A DNA stretch of 64,000 nt from Saururus chinensis (taxonomy: Eukaryota; Streptophyta; Magnoliopsida; Piperales; Saururaceae): contig CP141146.1 of the NCBI GenBank assembly GCA_035235625.1, forward strand, positions 18,904,501 through 18,968,500. The letters run 5' to 3'. Shown here one piece after another: positions 48,101-60,136 of the stretch. Position 1 is the stretch's first letter. Each line of letters begins with the position of its first letter. The translations under genes were made by a program, and so were the position numbers. The notes below the pieces were generated by a model. It was not told the origin of the DNA. It made no database searches and was given only the letters and a program-made list of their open reading frames with translations.

Positions 48101-48733
48101 ACCTCATGTTCTTGTTATTCTTGTTAATTTTCTCATCTCTCTTCTCATATTGTTTTGCATTCTTAGAAGTTTTCCCTTTCCTTTCAACCTTGAAGTTATG
48201 ATTTCTTAGGAATTTTTTGAATTGTTTAGTCAACATGACTATTTGTTCATTATTACTCTCATCTTCAAAATCTTCATCCTCTAAGATTTTTAGTTCCTTG
48301 GTCTTCTTAGAAACTTTCTTTGAAGCTTTCAAAACACTTTGTTTCCCCTTGCCCTTCTAAAACACTTTTTTTATGATCATAAGAATCCTCTTGTATTTCA
48401 ATTGTTCTCAAGTTCCCTATCAATTCTTCAATGTCTATGGTGTCAATTTTTTAAATTTATTAATTGTAATAAACTTAATTTTAAATTTTGAAGACAAGGA
48501 CTAAGAATTTTTCTAATAACAAGATGGTCAACAATTGTCTACTCTAGTTGATCACAAGTATTAACTATATTTGATATTTTGACATAATATTCAAAAATTA
48601 TCTTATCCTCACTCATCGTGATGTTTTCAAACTCAAATGTTAACATTCTAAGCGAAGAGATTTTTACAACCTCTATTCCCTCATTGTACTTAGCCAATCG
48701 CTCGCATCCAATTTTAGCAGCTACATAAACCAA
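48101..48733 (-). pseudogene. Copia gag remnant (UBN2 and linker)
   Basis: On the minus strand, 48733-48539 reads MLTFEFENITMSEDKIIFEY and then KISNIVNTCDQLE, the UBN2 region of Copia gag. Farther on, 48332 to about 48105 reads MKASKKVSKKTKEL, DEDFEDESNNEQIVMLTKQF and KKFLRN, the acidic linker that precedes the gag zinc knuckle. Stops separate them and the knuckle is lost where an LTR fragment enters. It is a different copy from the gag at 29.65-30.87 kb. The UBN2 part is repeated at 52.79-53.04 kb by the tandem duplication. Confidence 0.65.
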
Positions 48734-48999
48734 ACAAACTGAAGCTAATAATATGGGATGAACTTTGTTTTCTGAATAGAGCTATTAATATAGGATGGAG
48801 AGATCATTGGCCAATTTCACAAATAAGGACTAATTCAAGTTTCTATAATTATTAAGTAGAACTAGGCAAGGCCCTATGGTGCCCTTGCTGACAATTATTA
48901 TTTGCAGACATATCTAAACGAAATTGTAATTATTATCACTGCTTTAAAAGTTCCTAAAAGAATAAATATAAAAAATCACTCAAGAAGGAAGGCATTCAT

Positions 49000-49470
49000 C
49001 ATCAAGGCCCCTCATGGATTTACCAATGAACCCTATCCTTTTCTTCTTCATCTTCTCTCTCTGTCTTAGAGTATCTTGTCCTCACAGTCCATACCCTTGC
49101 AACCATTCGCAACTAATGTGGCTTCCCAACAACTTTGGTTGGGGCTCCACCATATTCATTGGCCTCGTCATCCCTAACCAGGATTAGTGTCACGTCCCAT
49201 TCACGAGTAGCATACACTGGCATTGAAGAAAAGTACTGACTTATAGAAGATGGAAATGACTTGGCATTGTCACCTTTCCAGGGCACAAACTTTTCTTCTA
49301 TGGATGAAGGCGGCCTTCAGATGGATCAGGATGAGGATGAGGATGTAGATAGGTCATGAACTCATGATAGAGTTGGTGCTGTCTTGATTGGAGACCTAGG
49401 TAGCGTGAGAATGTCCTTTGCATTTTGTCCCACAGAAAAACACGAAACAAGGTGTGCATACTGCGTACTT
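49000..49470 (-). pseudogene. Unrecognised minus-strand gene fragment, copy 1
   Basis: The same sequence as 53.28-53.75 kb with small differences. Its frames correspond to the two overlapping minus-strand readings described there, and they are more broken here. Function unknown. Confidence 0.35.
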
Positions 49471-50000
49471 GTTATTAATGACGAAAGAGAAAGAAAAATG
49501 CTAGCCTGAAATTATCTGGTAGGCTTTGATACAAAGGAAAATATACATAATTAGCAAGGAAGCCAGAGCTATTTCAAGTTTTAATTAGAACATCTGAGAA
49601 AGCAACACTGTTTATGCTTTCAGTTTTTTTATATTATCTTCAAAATATCTTCCAAATTCAGTATGTATGTGATATTAATTATTAATTATTCTTTCGAATA
49701 TGGTTATTTGCTTCTAGCTGATTTGAGATAATCCAAAACTGATGTGAGTCCGGTTGGTCTACTCTACCCCACCATAAGAGAAATTGTGGGGAAGAACGGA
49801 TTGATCACATGGCTGATGTGCGTTGTTCTATTCGGTTTATGACACACAGGCCAGTGCTAAATGTGAAATCATTCACCGGAGACATGTAAAATATGTAAAA
49901 CCTATTGAACATTGATTGGAGCTATCCATGTGCCGAATGAGTATTTTTTATTTTTTACCGAAAATAAGTTTGGCATAAGTTACACATGGGAGCTATGCAT

Positions 50001-50111
50001 CCTCGAGAATGATGGCACACAAGTTAGAGCACATTAACGTAAATATCACTTGTACTAACATGTGTTGCTACTTATATTAATATGTGCTAATATGTATACC
50101 GTCAATCTTAA
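50001..50111. mobile_element. Small hairpin MITE
   Basis: Reads TCGAGAATGATGG at the left and CCGTCAATCTTA at the right, with nested TAACAT-, TGTGTT- and ATGTGCTAA-type inverted words. Copy at 54.24-54.35 kb. Related in style to the element at 11118. Confidence 0.4.
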
Positions 50112-50677
50112 ATAACTCCTATACATAACTTACATTTTGCTCATTGTTAGAGGAAACATGAAACTCTTCCCAGGTGGCCATTGCCTGTGCATTAACTGTG
50201 TTTAACATGCTTTGAAAATTAAAATATAAGGAGGTGAATGATTTCACATTTAACGGTGATCTATGTGCCATAAACCGACTAAAATTATGCACCAGACATG
50301 GTGGATCCGTTCCACTTGATAATTTCTCTACAACAGGCAATAAACTTTACAAATCTTAGGTGATTTTTTTTCAGGGACATATATAGAAGACAATATTTTG
50401 TAGTCATGGGCTCTATCCAACTGAGAAACACAGTTTGTGGGCTCCAGGTCACTTAAAGCGTGGCATGCTTTTCAAGTCTCGTGCTTAGCACGACTAGTGT
50501 TGGACCATACCATGATCTGCCCAAGGGATTCTTAGCCCATGGGAGTCTCAGCCCAAGGATTCTTTCATGTGTGTAACGAATGACAACTAATAAGTAGTTT
50601 CTTTTTTTAAAAGTTTTTAATACTCCCTATTCACCATGAGCTCAATATGAAAAAATATTTGAAAGCCGTTTATCTAT

Positions 50678-50762
50678 GAGATTGATGAAATACCCGCTAA
50701 CACAAGTTAATATTAGTATCACTGATGTTAACGTGCACTAATATATCTATCGTCGATCTTAA
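50678..50762. mobile_element. Small hairpin MITE
   Basis: TGAGATTGATG on the left pairs imperfectly with TCGTCGATCTTA on the right, with GTTAACGTGCACT inside. Copy at 54.94-55.02 kb; a closely similar one lies at 56084-56142 (GAGATCGATGACACA ... TGTGTCGTTGATCT). Confidence 0.45.
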
Positions 50763-51207
50763 AAATAAACGGTCCCCAAACATTTCTTACGTTAGCCTCA
50801 TAGTGTGCAAAGAGCATGAAAAACTCTTCATTCTTATTAGGGGCTGATGAGCTGAAGTACACTTCGAGACCACTTAAAGAAGGCTATATTCTTTAGATGA
50901 TGTCCGGAAGTTGAACAACTGCTCAGATCGCCTAGCCCTCTCATGTACTGACAAACAGCCTTGGACCATAATGTAACACTTAGTATTTACTGTGTTTATT
51001 TGTCAAAGTGAGCGTGCAATAGCACATCTTGCCATTAGATATTTATTAAAAATGTGTTGAGGGGAGGAGGTGAATATTTCATTACTCTTCACTAACGTAT
51101 ACCAAAAGAAAATTGTCTATACGAAACTATATGTAAAACTAAGTAAGTAAAGGTGGAAGGCCCCTAGACACTCCCTCAAATACTAATGTGGATAACCCTT
51201 TAAATTG

Positions 51208-52781
51208 CACTACAACAAAAAAAAATATTTTGTGATGCTTTTATTAGTGACGTTCACAAATTATCGCTAAAAGTTAGTAATTGTGATGCTACCAAAAAAA
51301 TGTCGCTAATTTTTTTTTACGATGTACAAGCATCACAAATAATTTTCATGCCCTAGCCATCAAACCTATTTGTGACTTTTACTAAGAAATGTCAACAATA
51401 ACTGCCCTAGTTGCAACGTTTAGTATTAAATGTTACAAATAGGTTCTAATTTTAGCTACACTTATACAAAAGGCAACAAATTACACATTCCCCCCGGCCC
51501 GGCCCCCGATTTGCAACATTTTGATAACGTCGCAAATATTTATGTATATTTGCGTCTTTTTTAAGTAAACATCACAATTATCTATGCTTATTGGTGACAT
51601 TTACTATGAAATGCCATGAATGATATATTATATTTACAATGTTTATTAAAAATGTTGCAAAGATACGTAGTTATTTGCAATATTTAAATCATAGTGTCGC
51701 AAATAACCAAGGTATTTGTGACGTTTATATGTAAACGTCGATAATAGTTTTTTTCCTAAACAATAAATAGTTTTATTATATAATATATCGAATTGTGTTA
51801 ACATAAATATACTATATACATTTATATTAGTTTAAATATATGTTATGTGGGTTGAAGAAATTACTTTAATTTTTTTTGCATAATTATATATTATGTATTT
51901 ATATATTGAAATATTAAATGAGGAGCTTACATAGGTCTGTCGTGATTGCCATGGGAAGTGTCAACCTTTATGAGTTGGCATGTCGCGAGTACCTACAATC
52001 CGCAAATGTCGTTATCACTATAGTTACATGAGGGCATGCGACTTATTCACCTGTTTGACCAGTATTATTGTCATCATTGATGATATTCAAACAAGTACAT
52101 AACTCAATGGTATAGAGAGGTACATGTTCTCTACTTTGAATGAGGACATATATGTGTACATCTCTTGGACGACTAGTATTTACTCAAAACTCCATTTCTA
52201 ATGTAAAATTTTTAAAGTTCTCTACTTTTGAACTTGGAGATTCCTCCTAGTCCTGTAGGCCATGCCCCACATAAATTGTGTTTTCCTCAAAATGGCATCA
52301 ATGAGTGCCCCCTCCCCTCCCAATCTCCTGTGCCTACTTCTTGCCTACCTTTTCCACAAATCCTATGTTTGCCTCTGCCATTGTATGCTAAGATAAAAAT
52401 GTTGCAAATGGTTCATGACACCGGAAAATGGTGCTCATGGCTTATTTACAATATTTTACAGGAAGCATCGTGAATATTATATGTTATTTATAATATTTTA
52501 TTATAAATATCTTAAATAATTATCTTATTTGCGATGTTTTAAAGGAATATTGTTAATATTGTATAGTATTTGCAATATTTTCTATAAAACGTCACAGATT
52601 AGAAACGTCGCAGATTAGAAAAGTTTGTGTTTGGACGAGCTCTGATCATAAGGAAATGGATACTTTCATGCATGTTTGCATAGAATTTGTAGTCATAGAG
52701 GCATAGACAGATGTGATTGAGTGGAAGGAACTTGTGGTTGAAATTGCATGTGGTGAAAATATATGTTCAAAGTTTCTTTGC
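51208..52781 (+). mobile_element. CACTA element, 5' part only, with captured intron scrap
   Basis: Starts CACTACAACAAAA and is followed by short subterminal units (GTGATGCTTTTATTAGTGACGT and ATTTGCGAT-like words). The same left flank (CTCAAATACTAATGTGGAT) precedes the copy at 57003. From 52620 it jumps to sequence equal to 58843-58975, the intron of the captured TOM40 fragment, skipping exon 1. No 3' end is present. Confidence 0.75.
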
Positions 52782-53279
52782 AATAACCTTAATTTTAAAT
52801 TTTGAAGACAAGGACTAAAAATCTTTTTAATAACAAGATGGTCAACATGCAATTGTCTACTCTAGCTGATCACAAGTATTAACTATATTTGATAATTTGA
52901 CATAATATTCAAAAATTGTCTTATCCTCACTCATCGTGATGTTTTCAAACTCAAATGTTAACATTTTAAGCCAAGAGATCTATTCCCTCATTGTACTTAG
53001 CCAATCGATCCCTTCCAATTTTAACAGCTATATAAATCAAACAAACTAAAGCTATTAATATGGGATGAACTTTGTTTTCTAAATAGAGCTATTAATATAT
53101 GACGGAGATATCATTAGCCAATTTCACAAACAAGGACTAATTCAAGGCCCTATGGTATTGCCCTTGCTAACAATTAGTATTTGCAGACATATCTAAATGA
53201 AATTGTAATTATTATCACTGCTTTAAAAGTTCCTAAAAGAATAAATATAAAAACTCACTTAAGAAGGAAGGCATTCATC

Positions 53280-53750
53280 ATCAAGGCCCCTCATGGATTT
53301 ACCAATGAACACTATCCTTTTCTTCTTCATCTTCTCTCTCACTCTCATAGTGTATTGTCCTCACAGTCCCTACCCTTGCAACTATTCGCAACTGACGTGG
53401 CTTCCCAAACAACTTTGGTTGGGGCTCCACCATATTCATTGGCCTCGTCATTCCTAACCAGGATTAGTGTCACGTCCCATTCACGAGTAACAAATACTGG
53501 CATTGAAGACAAGTACTGAGTTATGGAAGATGGAAATGAGTTAGCATTGTCACCTTTCCAGGGCACAAACTTTTCTTCTTTGGATGAAGGCGGCCCTCAG
53601 ATGGATCAGGATGAGGATGTAGATAGGTCATGAACTCATGATAGAGTTGGTGCTGTCTTGATTGGAGACCTAGGTAGCGTGAGAATGTCCTTTGCATTTT
53701 GTCCCATAGAAAAACACGAAACAAGGTGTGCATACTGCGTACTTGTTATT
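53280..53750 (-). pseudogene. Unrecognised minus-strand gene fragment, copy 2
   Basis: Two overlapping frames look like one protein with a frameshift. The first (53733-53521) has FSRYLGLQSRQHQLYHEFMT and YLHPHPDPSEGRLHPKKK. The second (53566-53345) has MPWKGDNANSFPSSITQYLS, FVTREWDVTLILVRNDEANE and APTKVVWEATS. The composition is unlike the AT-rich flanks and suggests former coding sequence. I do not recognise the family. Its presence in both duplication units shows it predates the duplication. Confidence 0.4.
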
Positions 53751-54239
53751 AATGACGAATGAGAAAGAAAAATGATAGCCTGAAATTATCCGGTAGGTTT
53801 TGATACAAAGGAAAACATACTAATTAGCAAGGAAGCCAGAGAGCTATTTCAAGTTTTATTTAGAACATCTGAGAAAGCAACACTGTTTGTACTTTCAGTT
53901 TTTTTATATTAACTTCAAAATATCTTCCAAATTCAGTATGTATGTGATATTTTTATTAATTATTCTTTCGAATATCGTCATTTGCTTCTAGCTGATTTGA
54001 GATAATCCAAAACTGATGTCAATCCGGTTGGTCTACTTTGCCCCACCATAAGAACGGATTGACCACGCGGTTGGTGGCCGTAGTTCTAGCTGATAGATCA
54101 GTGTTAAATGTGAAATATGTCACAGGAGACATGTACAATGTGTAAAACCTATTGAGCATTGAGTGGAGCTATGCATTACGTAGCCGAAAGAGTTTTTTTT
54201 CACTGACCCGGCGTAAGTTACACATGGGAGTTGTTCATA

Positions 54240-54349
54240 TTTGAGAATGGTGGCATACGAGCTAGTACATATTAGTATAAATATTACTTATATTAACGTA
54301 TGCTGATACTTATGCTAACATACGTCAACACATGTACCATGGATCTTAA
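54240..54349. mobile_element. Small hairpin MITE (unit 2 copy)
   Basis: Duplicate of the element at 50.00-50.11 kb. Confidence 0.4.
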
Positions 54350-54938
54350 ATATTAATAGCTCTTATACATAATTTACATTAGGCCTATTGTCTGAGGACT
54401 CATAAAAAAAATTTTCTATGTGACGTTAACTCTCTTTAACATGTTTTGCACATTAAAATGTTAGGATGTGAGTGATTTCATATTTAACAGTGATCTATGT
54501 TCCATAAACCGACTAGAATTATGCACTAGCCATATGCTGTATCCGTTCCACTTAGATAATTTATCTACAACAGGCAATAAATTTTTCAAATCGTAGGTGA
54601 TTTTTTTTTCAGGAGCAGAAGACAATATTTTGTAGACATGGGCTCTATATATCCAACTGAGAAATACAGTTTATGGGCTTCTGGTCAACTTAAAGCGTGG
54701 CATGCTTTTCCAGCCTCGTGCTTAGCACGACTATTGTTGGCCTGTTGGGACATACCATGATCAGCCCAAGGGATTCTTAGCCCATGGGAGTCTCAGCCCA
54801 GGGACTCTTCCATATGTGTAATGAATGTGTAATGAAAGACAACCAACCAGTAGCTCTTTTTTGAAAAAGTTGTTAATGCTCTCTACTCATCATAAGCCTA
54901 GTATAAAGAATGCTTAAGAGTCGTTCATCTATGAAATT

Positions 54939-55022
54939 AATGGCACATATACTAACAATTCATTAGTTAGCATCAGTATCACTGACACTAATATATATCA
55001 ATGTGTACATTATCAATCTTAA
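54939..55022. mobile_element. Small hairpin MITE (unit 2 copy)
   Basis: Duplicate of the element at 50.68-50.76 kb. Confidence 0.4.
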
Positions 55023-55429
55023 AAATAAACAGTCCCTAGGCATTTCTTATGTTGGCCTCAGAACATGAAAACTCTTCCCTTCTTATTGGGTGCCGATGAG
55101 CTAAGTACACTTCCAGACCACCTAAGGAGGGGGCTGTATTGTTCGGATGATGTCCGGACTCCCAATGATCTTACTTGCAGAAATGACACTGACAAATTTG
55201 GTGAGGGTACGCCGTGAAACCTATGTTACGAAGTTGAACCAGTGCTCAGATGCCTAGCCCACTTTGGTATTGACAAAGACAGCCTTGATGTAACACTTAC
55301 TATTTACTATGTTTGTTTGCCAAAATGAGCGTGCAATAGCATATGTTGGCATTAGATATTTATTAAAGATGTGTTGAGGAGGTGAATATTTCATCACTCT
55401 TCACTAACGTATACCAAAAGAAAATTGTT

Positions 55430-57002
55430 CTGTGAGAGCAATGGATATTTAAGTAGAAATATGAAACTAAGTGAATTAAGGTGGTCAATTCCTTCTTTCC
55501 TTTGTTGTTACTTGTCTATACGAAACGATATGTGAAACTAAGTAAATGAAGGTTAAATTTTTTACTGTGAACAAACAGTAAGTAATAATTTGGCAAAGTA
55601 AAACACCGTCCAATATGATAAATTTATTATATAAATATTTGTAAGAAAAAAGTACATATGTATGAGTCTAACTATTATCTGTTGCTTATTAAACGAACTT
55701 TGAAGTACCTACCTATTATCCGTTGCAAAGTGTTGTTTATTATACGAATTTTGACATTTAGGAAGCAACAAGCCATTAGTTAGGTTGTGAATTACCTAAT
55801 TGGCTTTGTGTTGCCTATGGATAAACCATTTTTTTTTAGAAAAGCAGATAAGGTTTTAACTATGATTATATTCCCTCTATCCAACACTAATAGTCTTATT
55901 AATATGGGAATACTATGATGACCAACAAAAACTTTTTGTTCAATCATGATGATGAATACTTTGATGATAATGTTAATATGGCAAAAAGCACATGAATAAA
56001 TGTGTTGATGTGTGGGAAGTGTTTTCTATATTCCCCATTCTCCGTGAGCCCAGCGTAAGGAATGCATATTAAGCATTTATCCATGAGATCGATGACACAT
56101 ACATTAACGTGCACTTACGTGTGTGTCGTTGATCTAAAATATCAATATTTTTGAGTGTTCCTTATGCTAGGCTCATGGAAAGTGGGAGCATAGAAACTGC
56201 TTCCTTATGGGTGAAGGTGAATAGTTTATGTCATAGTCTTAATTTTAAATTTTATTTTTAGAATTCATCAAGAAGTCAAAACACAAATAAACTATTTTAA
56301 TGGTTTAAATACAAAACAAAAGGCATCAATTATGTGAATACCCATGCTATGATTGTTGTTTTTTCACACATACGGTTAACAAAACACATACATAAATTAC
56401 ACGATTATTACTTTTACACAAGCTAAAATTTATTTTGCAAGCTACAAAATGTCACAAAAATACAAATGTCATACAGAAAATTGCACTAAACATGTCTGCA
56501 CACCAACCTTCACTAGGGATACTTTACCTTTGTTGTGGTTGTGCTCACACTAAACCCTCTAAAGTTGGTTCCCACAGCCAAAAGAACCTGCACCACTGTG
56601 ATGCATTACTCTATCAAAGTATACTTAGTAGAATCAAAAACTGTAATTAAACACATTATGGTAAAGTTAATTAGTTGTACCTGCCATCTTTTAAAATAAC
56701 ATCATTTTCATTTCACGGACTATGAAGTAAATCATATATACAACTACCTTTAGATGCTTCCCTTTTAAGATACACATTTTATCCCCATGATCATCAGCTA
56801 CTCCACCCTTAGAGCATGCTGTTAAAACTAAACTACACCCCTTGGAGTTAAATCAAGTCTCATTAGACTAGCGGCCAACTCCCTATGTATTCAAGGTGAA
56901 GGCCCATGCCATGCTACTCATGGACACTAGACCAAGGTGTCAAACCCCATGAAGCCCCTAGACACCCCCCTCAAATACTAATGTGGATGACCCTTTTAAT
57001 TT
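55430..57002. other. Sequence mostly absent from unit 1; one small MITE, otherwise unassigned
   Basis: Most of this stretch has no counterpart in unit 1. A hairpin MITE is at 56084-56142. The last 60 bp (from about 56.94 kb) is shared again with unit 1 and forms the left flank of the CACTA element. Short ORFs lack motifs. Confidence 0.5.
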
Positions 57003-58406
57003 CACTACAACAAAAAATGTTTTTTGCAATGCTTTTATTAGAGACTTTCACAAAACATCGTTAAAAGTTACAAATTATAATGCTACCAAAAAATGTAGTT
57101 AACATTTTTTTAACAACATTCAAGCAACCCAAATATTTTTCAAGCCCTAGCCATCAAATCTATTTGCAACGTTTACTAAGAAATGTTGCCAATAACTGCC
57201 TTATTTGCAACATTTAATATTAAATATCGCAAATAGGTTCTATTTTTAGTTACACTTATACAAAAGTGTTGTAACAAATTGTTCATTCCCCCAGGCCCCC
57301 TATTTGTGATGTATTGATAATGTTGCAAATATTTGTGTATATTTGCAACTTTTTAAAGTAAATGTCGCAATTATATATGCTTATTAGTGGCATTTACTAT
57401 AAAATGTTGCGAATGATATATTATATTTACAATGTTTATTATATCATAGCATCGCAAATAACCAAGATATTTGTGACGTTTATAAGTAAACATTGCTAAT
57501 AGTTTTTTTCTTAAATAATAAATAGTTTTATTATACAATATATCAAATTGTGTAACATAAATATACTATATACATTTATATTAGTTTAAATATATGTTAT
57601 GCAGGTTGAAGAAATTAATTTAAATTTTTGTATAATCATATATTATGTATTTATATATTGAAATATTAAATGAGGAGCTTACATAGGTCTGTCATGATTG
57701 CCATGGGAAGCGTCAACCTTTATGAGTTGGCACGTCGAGAGTACCTACAATCTACAAATGTCGTCATCACTATAGTTACGTGAGGGCATGCGACTTATTC
57801 ACCTGTCTGACCAGTATTATTGTCATCATTGGCAAGTACATAACACGACTCAACAGTATAGAGAGGTACATGTTCTCTACTTTTGAATGAGGATATATAT
57901 GTGTACATCTCTTGGATAACTAGTATTTACTCAAACTCCATTTCGAATGTAAAATTTTAAAGTTCTCTACTTTTGAACTAGGAGATTCCTCATGTCTTGA
58001 GGGCTACGCCCCACATAAATTTTGTGTTTAACCCAAAATGGCATCAATGAGTGCCCCCTCCCCTTCCAATCTCTAAATCCTATGTTTGCATCTGCCACCC
58101 TCTGCTAATACAAAAATGCCACAAACAATTCATGACACCGGAAAATGATGCTCCTACTCATGGCTTATTTAAGATGTTTTACTCAAGCATCGCAAATATT
58201 ATATGATATTTCATTATAAACATAATAAATACTTAAATTATTTGTAATGTATTAAAGGAAATGTTGTTCATATTTATATGGTATTTGCGACATTTTCTAA
58301 AAAACGTCACAAATACTTGTTTAAAAACGTCGCTAATATATATCTATTTGCGACGTGTCGCTAATACTATGAGCCATTTTCTCCCGCCACTCTCCCATCT
58401 CCCTTT

Positions 58407-58747
58407 TTGAGCCTCCGCCCCTCCCCCCTCTCTGAGCCTGGTTTGCAAGCTGACAGCGCCCTCCTTGGCCAGCTCCCGTCTTCTTCTATCCGACCACCAC
58501 CCCCCTTTTGCCCGATATCGCCCTCGACTAGTTTTTGGGTTAGAAAGTCTGAGTCTTTGGAATGTTTTGGTAGTAAAAATGGGGCTTCCGTCAGCCATGC
58601 CGCGCCCCCTCCGCCTCCTACCCCTCTGGACGTCGTGCCTCGTCAACCCAGCGCACGAGGAAGTGAAAGCAAGTCCTCCGAGAAAGTCGACTACTTGAAC
58701 CTCCCTTGTCCCCCACCATTCGAGGAAATTCAGCGGGAATCGATGAG
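58407..58747 (+). pseudogene. TOM40: Captured TOM40 exon 1 fragment
   Basis: The plus-strand frame contains SHAAPPPPPTP and then EKVDYLNLPCPPPFEEIQRE (about 58.68-58.74 kb), a near match to the conserved N-terminal segment of plant TOM40, the beta-barrel pore for protein import in the mitochondrial outer membrane. The likely original start, ATGGGG at 58579, is out of this frame by one base, which suggests a small deletion. At the 3' side the expected donor region reads ATGAGG; the nearest GT (58748) leaves a phase that does not join exon 2 cleanly. The open frame runs upstream to 58407 without family similarity. It is a captured piece, not a working gene. Confidence 0.75.
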
Positions 58748-59149
58748 GTTGTCTATGATGTCCTTTATCCTTGTCCTCTTTCCTTTCTTCTTTTGTCCAA
58801 TTTAAAAGTTATACATTTTCTTTGTTTTAACTTTGGCATCGAAAAGTTTGTGTTTGGACGAGTTCTGCTCATAATGTATTGGATACTTTCATGCATAGAC
58901 AGATGTGGTTGAGTGGAAGGAACTTGTGGCTGAAATTGCCGGTGGTGAAACTATATGTTCAAAGTTTCTTTGGATGAGGAAGTTATCGGAAGTTATTTGA
59001 ATTTTGATCGTCGTATTTAATACAGCAATGGCTTGTGAACTTTGGCTGCTAAAATAAATTTGTTGCTTGTGTTGATATCCGCAGCTGATTTCAGGGCTTA
59101 ATATCTACTTTGTCTAAAGCATTTTCCTTTTGACGCGTGATTGCTCAAG

Positions 59150-59231
59150 TGTCACTGAAGCCAGAACTCTTTGAGGGAATGAGGTTTGATTTCACCAAGG
59201 GACTAAACCCCAAATTTTCTCTCATCCACAG
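59150..59231 (+). pseudogene. TOM40: Captured TOM40 exon 2
   Basis: Reads SLKPELFEGMRFDFTKGLNP and KFSLIH, which continue the TOM40 sequence directly after exon 1 of the family. Its donor (CACAG followed by GTATGT) is intact and at the phase where plant TOM40 would continue. The acceptor side is less clear. None of the beta-barrel exons follow within the element, so the captured part covers only the N-terminal tail and the first strands. Confidence 0.75.
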
Positions 59232-60136
59232 GTATGTTGGATTTACACGTATTGGCAGTGTGCCCTTCTTCTCCTGTCGCCACAGGTTCGTTTTCATTCT
59301 TTTTCTGTTTTTTTTCGCTTCCCTTCTTTCGTCTACTCGATCCTTGAAATTGGGTTGTGCGTTTTTTTTCTTTGCTGCAGGTTCTGCCTCCGAGATATTG
59401 TCTGAATTCCGGTAATTTTATGAAATACACTAATCTTATGATTGCTTTTGAGGCTTCTGTTGGGAATATTCATTACACGGTCCAGTGTGTAGTTAGATGT
59501 TTGCTTGAAGATTTGTAGCTGTGGTAACTCATTTGTGTTCAAACCTTTCATCTGGCTATATGAAAATATCTACGTTCTCATATTTTCATGATCAATTTCT
59601 ATTTGGTTATAAAATCTCTTGAATAACTTAAACTGCTTTGAGTTGGAAGTAGGTTTTGCAAACAGATGTTACGAGTTGGCCCTTGTTTGTCTCTAATTAA
59701 TCAAGTTCAGAGAGAAAAATCTAATCAATCCTGGTCTCATGTGGGAACAAGTGGATTTCCTGATCCATTTTATATTGATAGGGTTTTCTCTTTGCTTTCT
59801 GCATATATTACAACTCTACAGCTTCTGATTTGTATGTCTATTCTATGGTGGTGATATACCTGTTATTTTTACTTTAAGCAGAGGATTTTTTTGTTATCTT
59901 TGTTGTTGGTGATATAATCGCTAGCTTGATGAAGCAAATATCTTTAGAATCCACCCTTTTCATGTGGGTTTGCAGAAGCTGACCTTGTTTAAATTGAATT
60001 TTCTTCTTCTTTGGGATCGGATTGCACTACACAGTGTTTGCTCAGAGTGGTTAGTTCTGATTTGCATTTGCAGTAGTATGAGCTGTTGATAATCGTCGCT
60101 TGTGTTTTCTTTATGCAGTGCTAAGAAGTTCTCTTT

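Larger units (their letters stand above)
48461..52781. repeat. Tandem duplication, unit 1 (deleted copy)
   Basis: Collinear with 52780-58975. Landmarks in order: gag remnant, AAGTTCCTAAAAGAATAAATAT, GGGGCTCCACCATATTCATTGG, two small hairpin MITEs, the CACTA 5' end, and a 160-bp scrap of the captured TOM40 intron. Relative to unit 2 it lacks about 1.4 kb before the CACTA end and the TOM40 exon 1 region. It ends inside the captured intron at TTTCTTTG, exactly where unit 2 begins. Confidence 0.8.
52780..58975. repeat. Tandem duplication, unit 2 (longer copy)
   Basis: Collinear with unit 1, but includes 55.43-56.95 kb and the TOM40 exon 1 region that unit 1 lacks. The right border of the original duplication is set by the end of unit 1 at the equivalent of about 58.97 kb. 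Confidence 0.75.
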
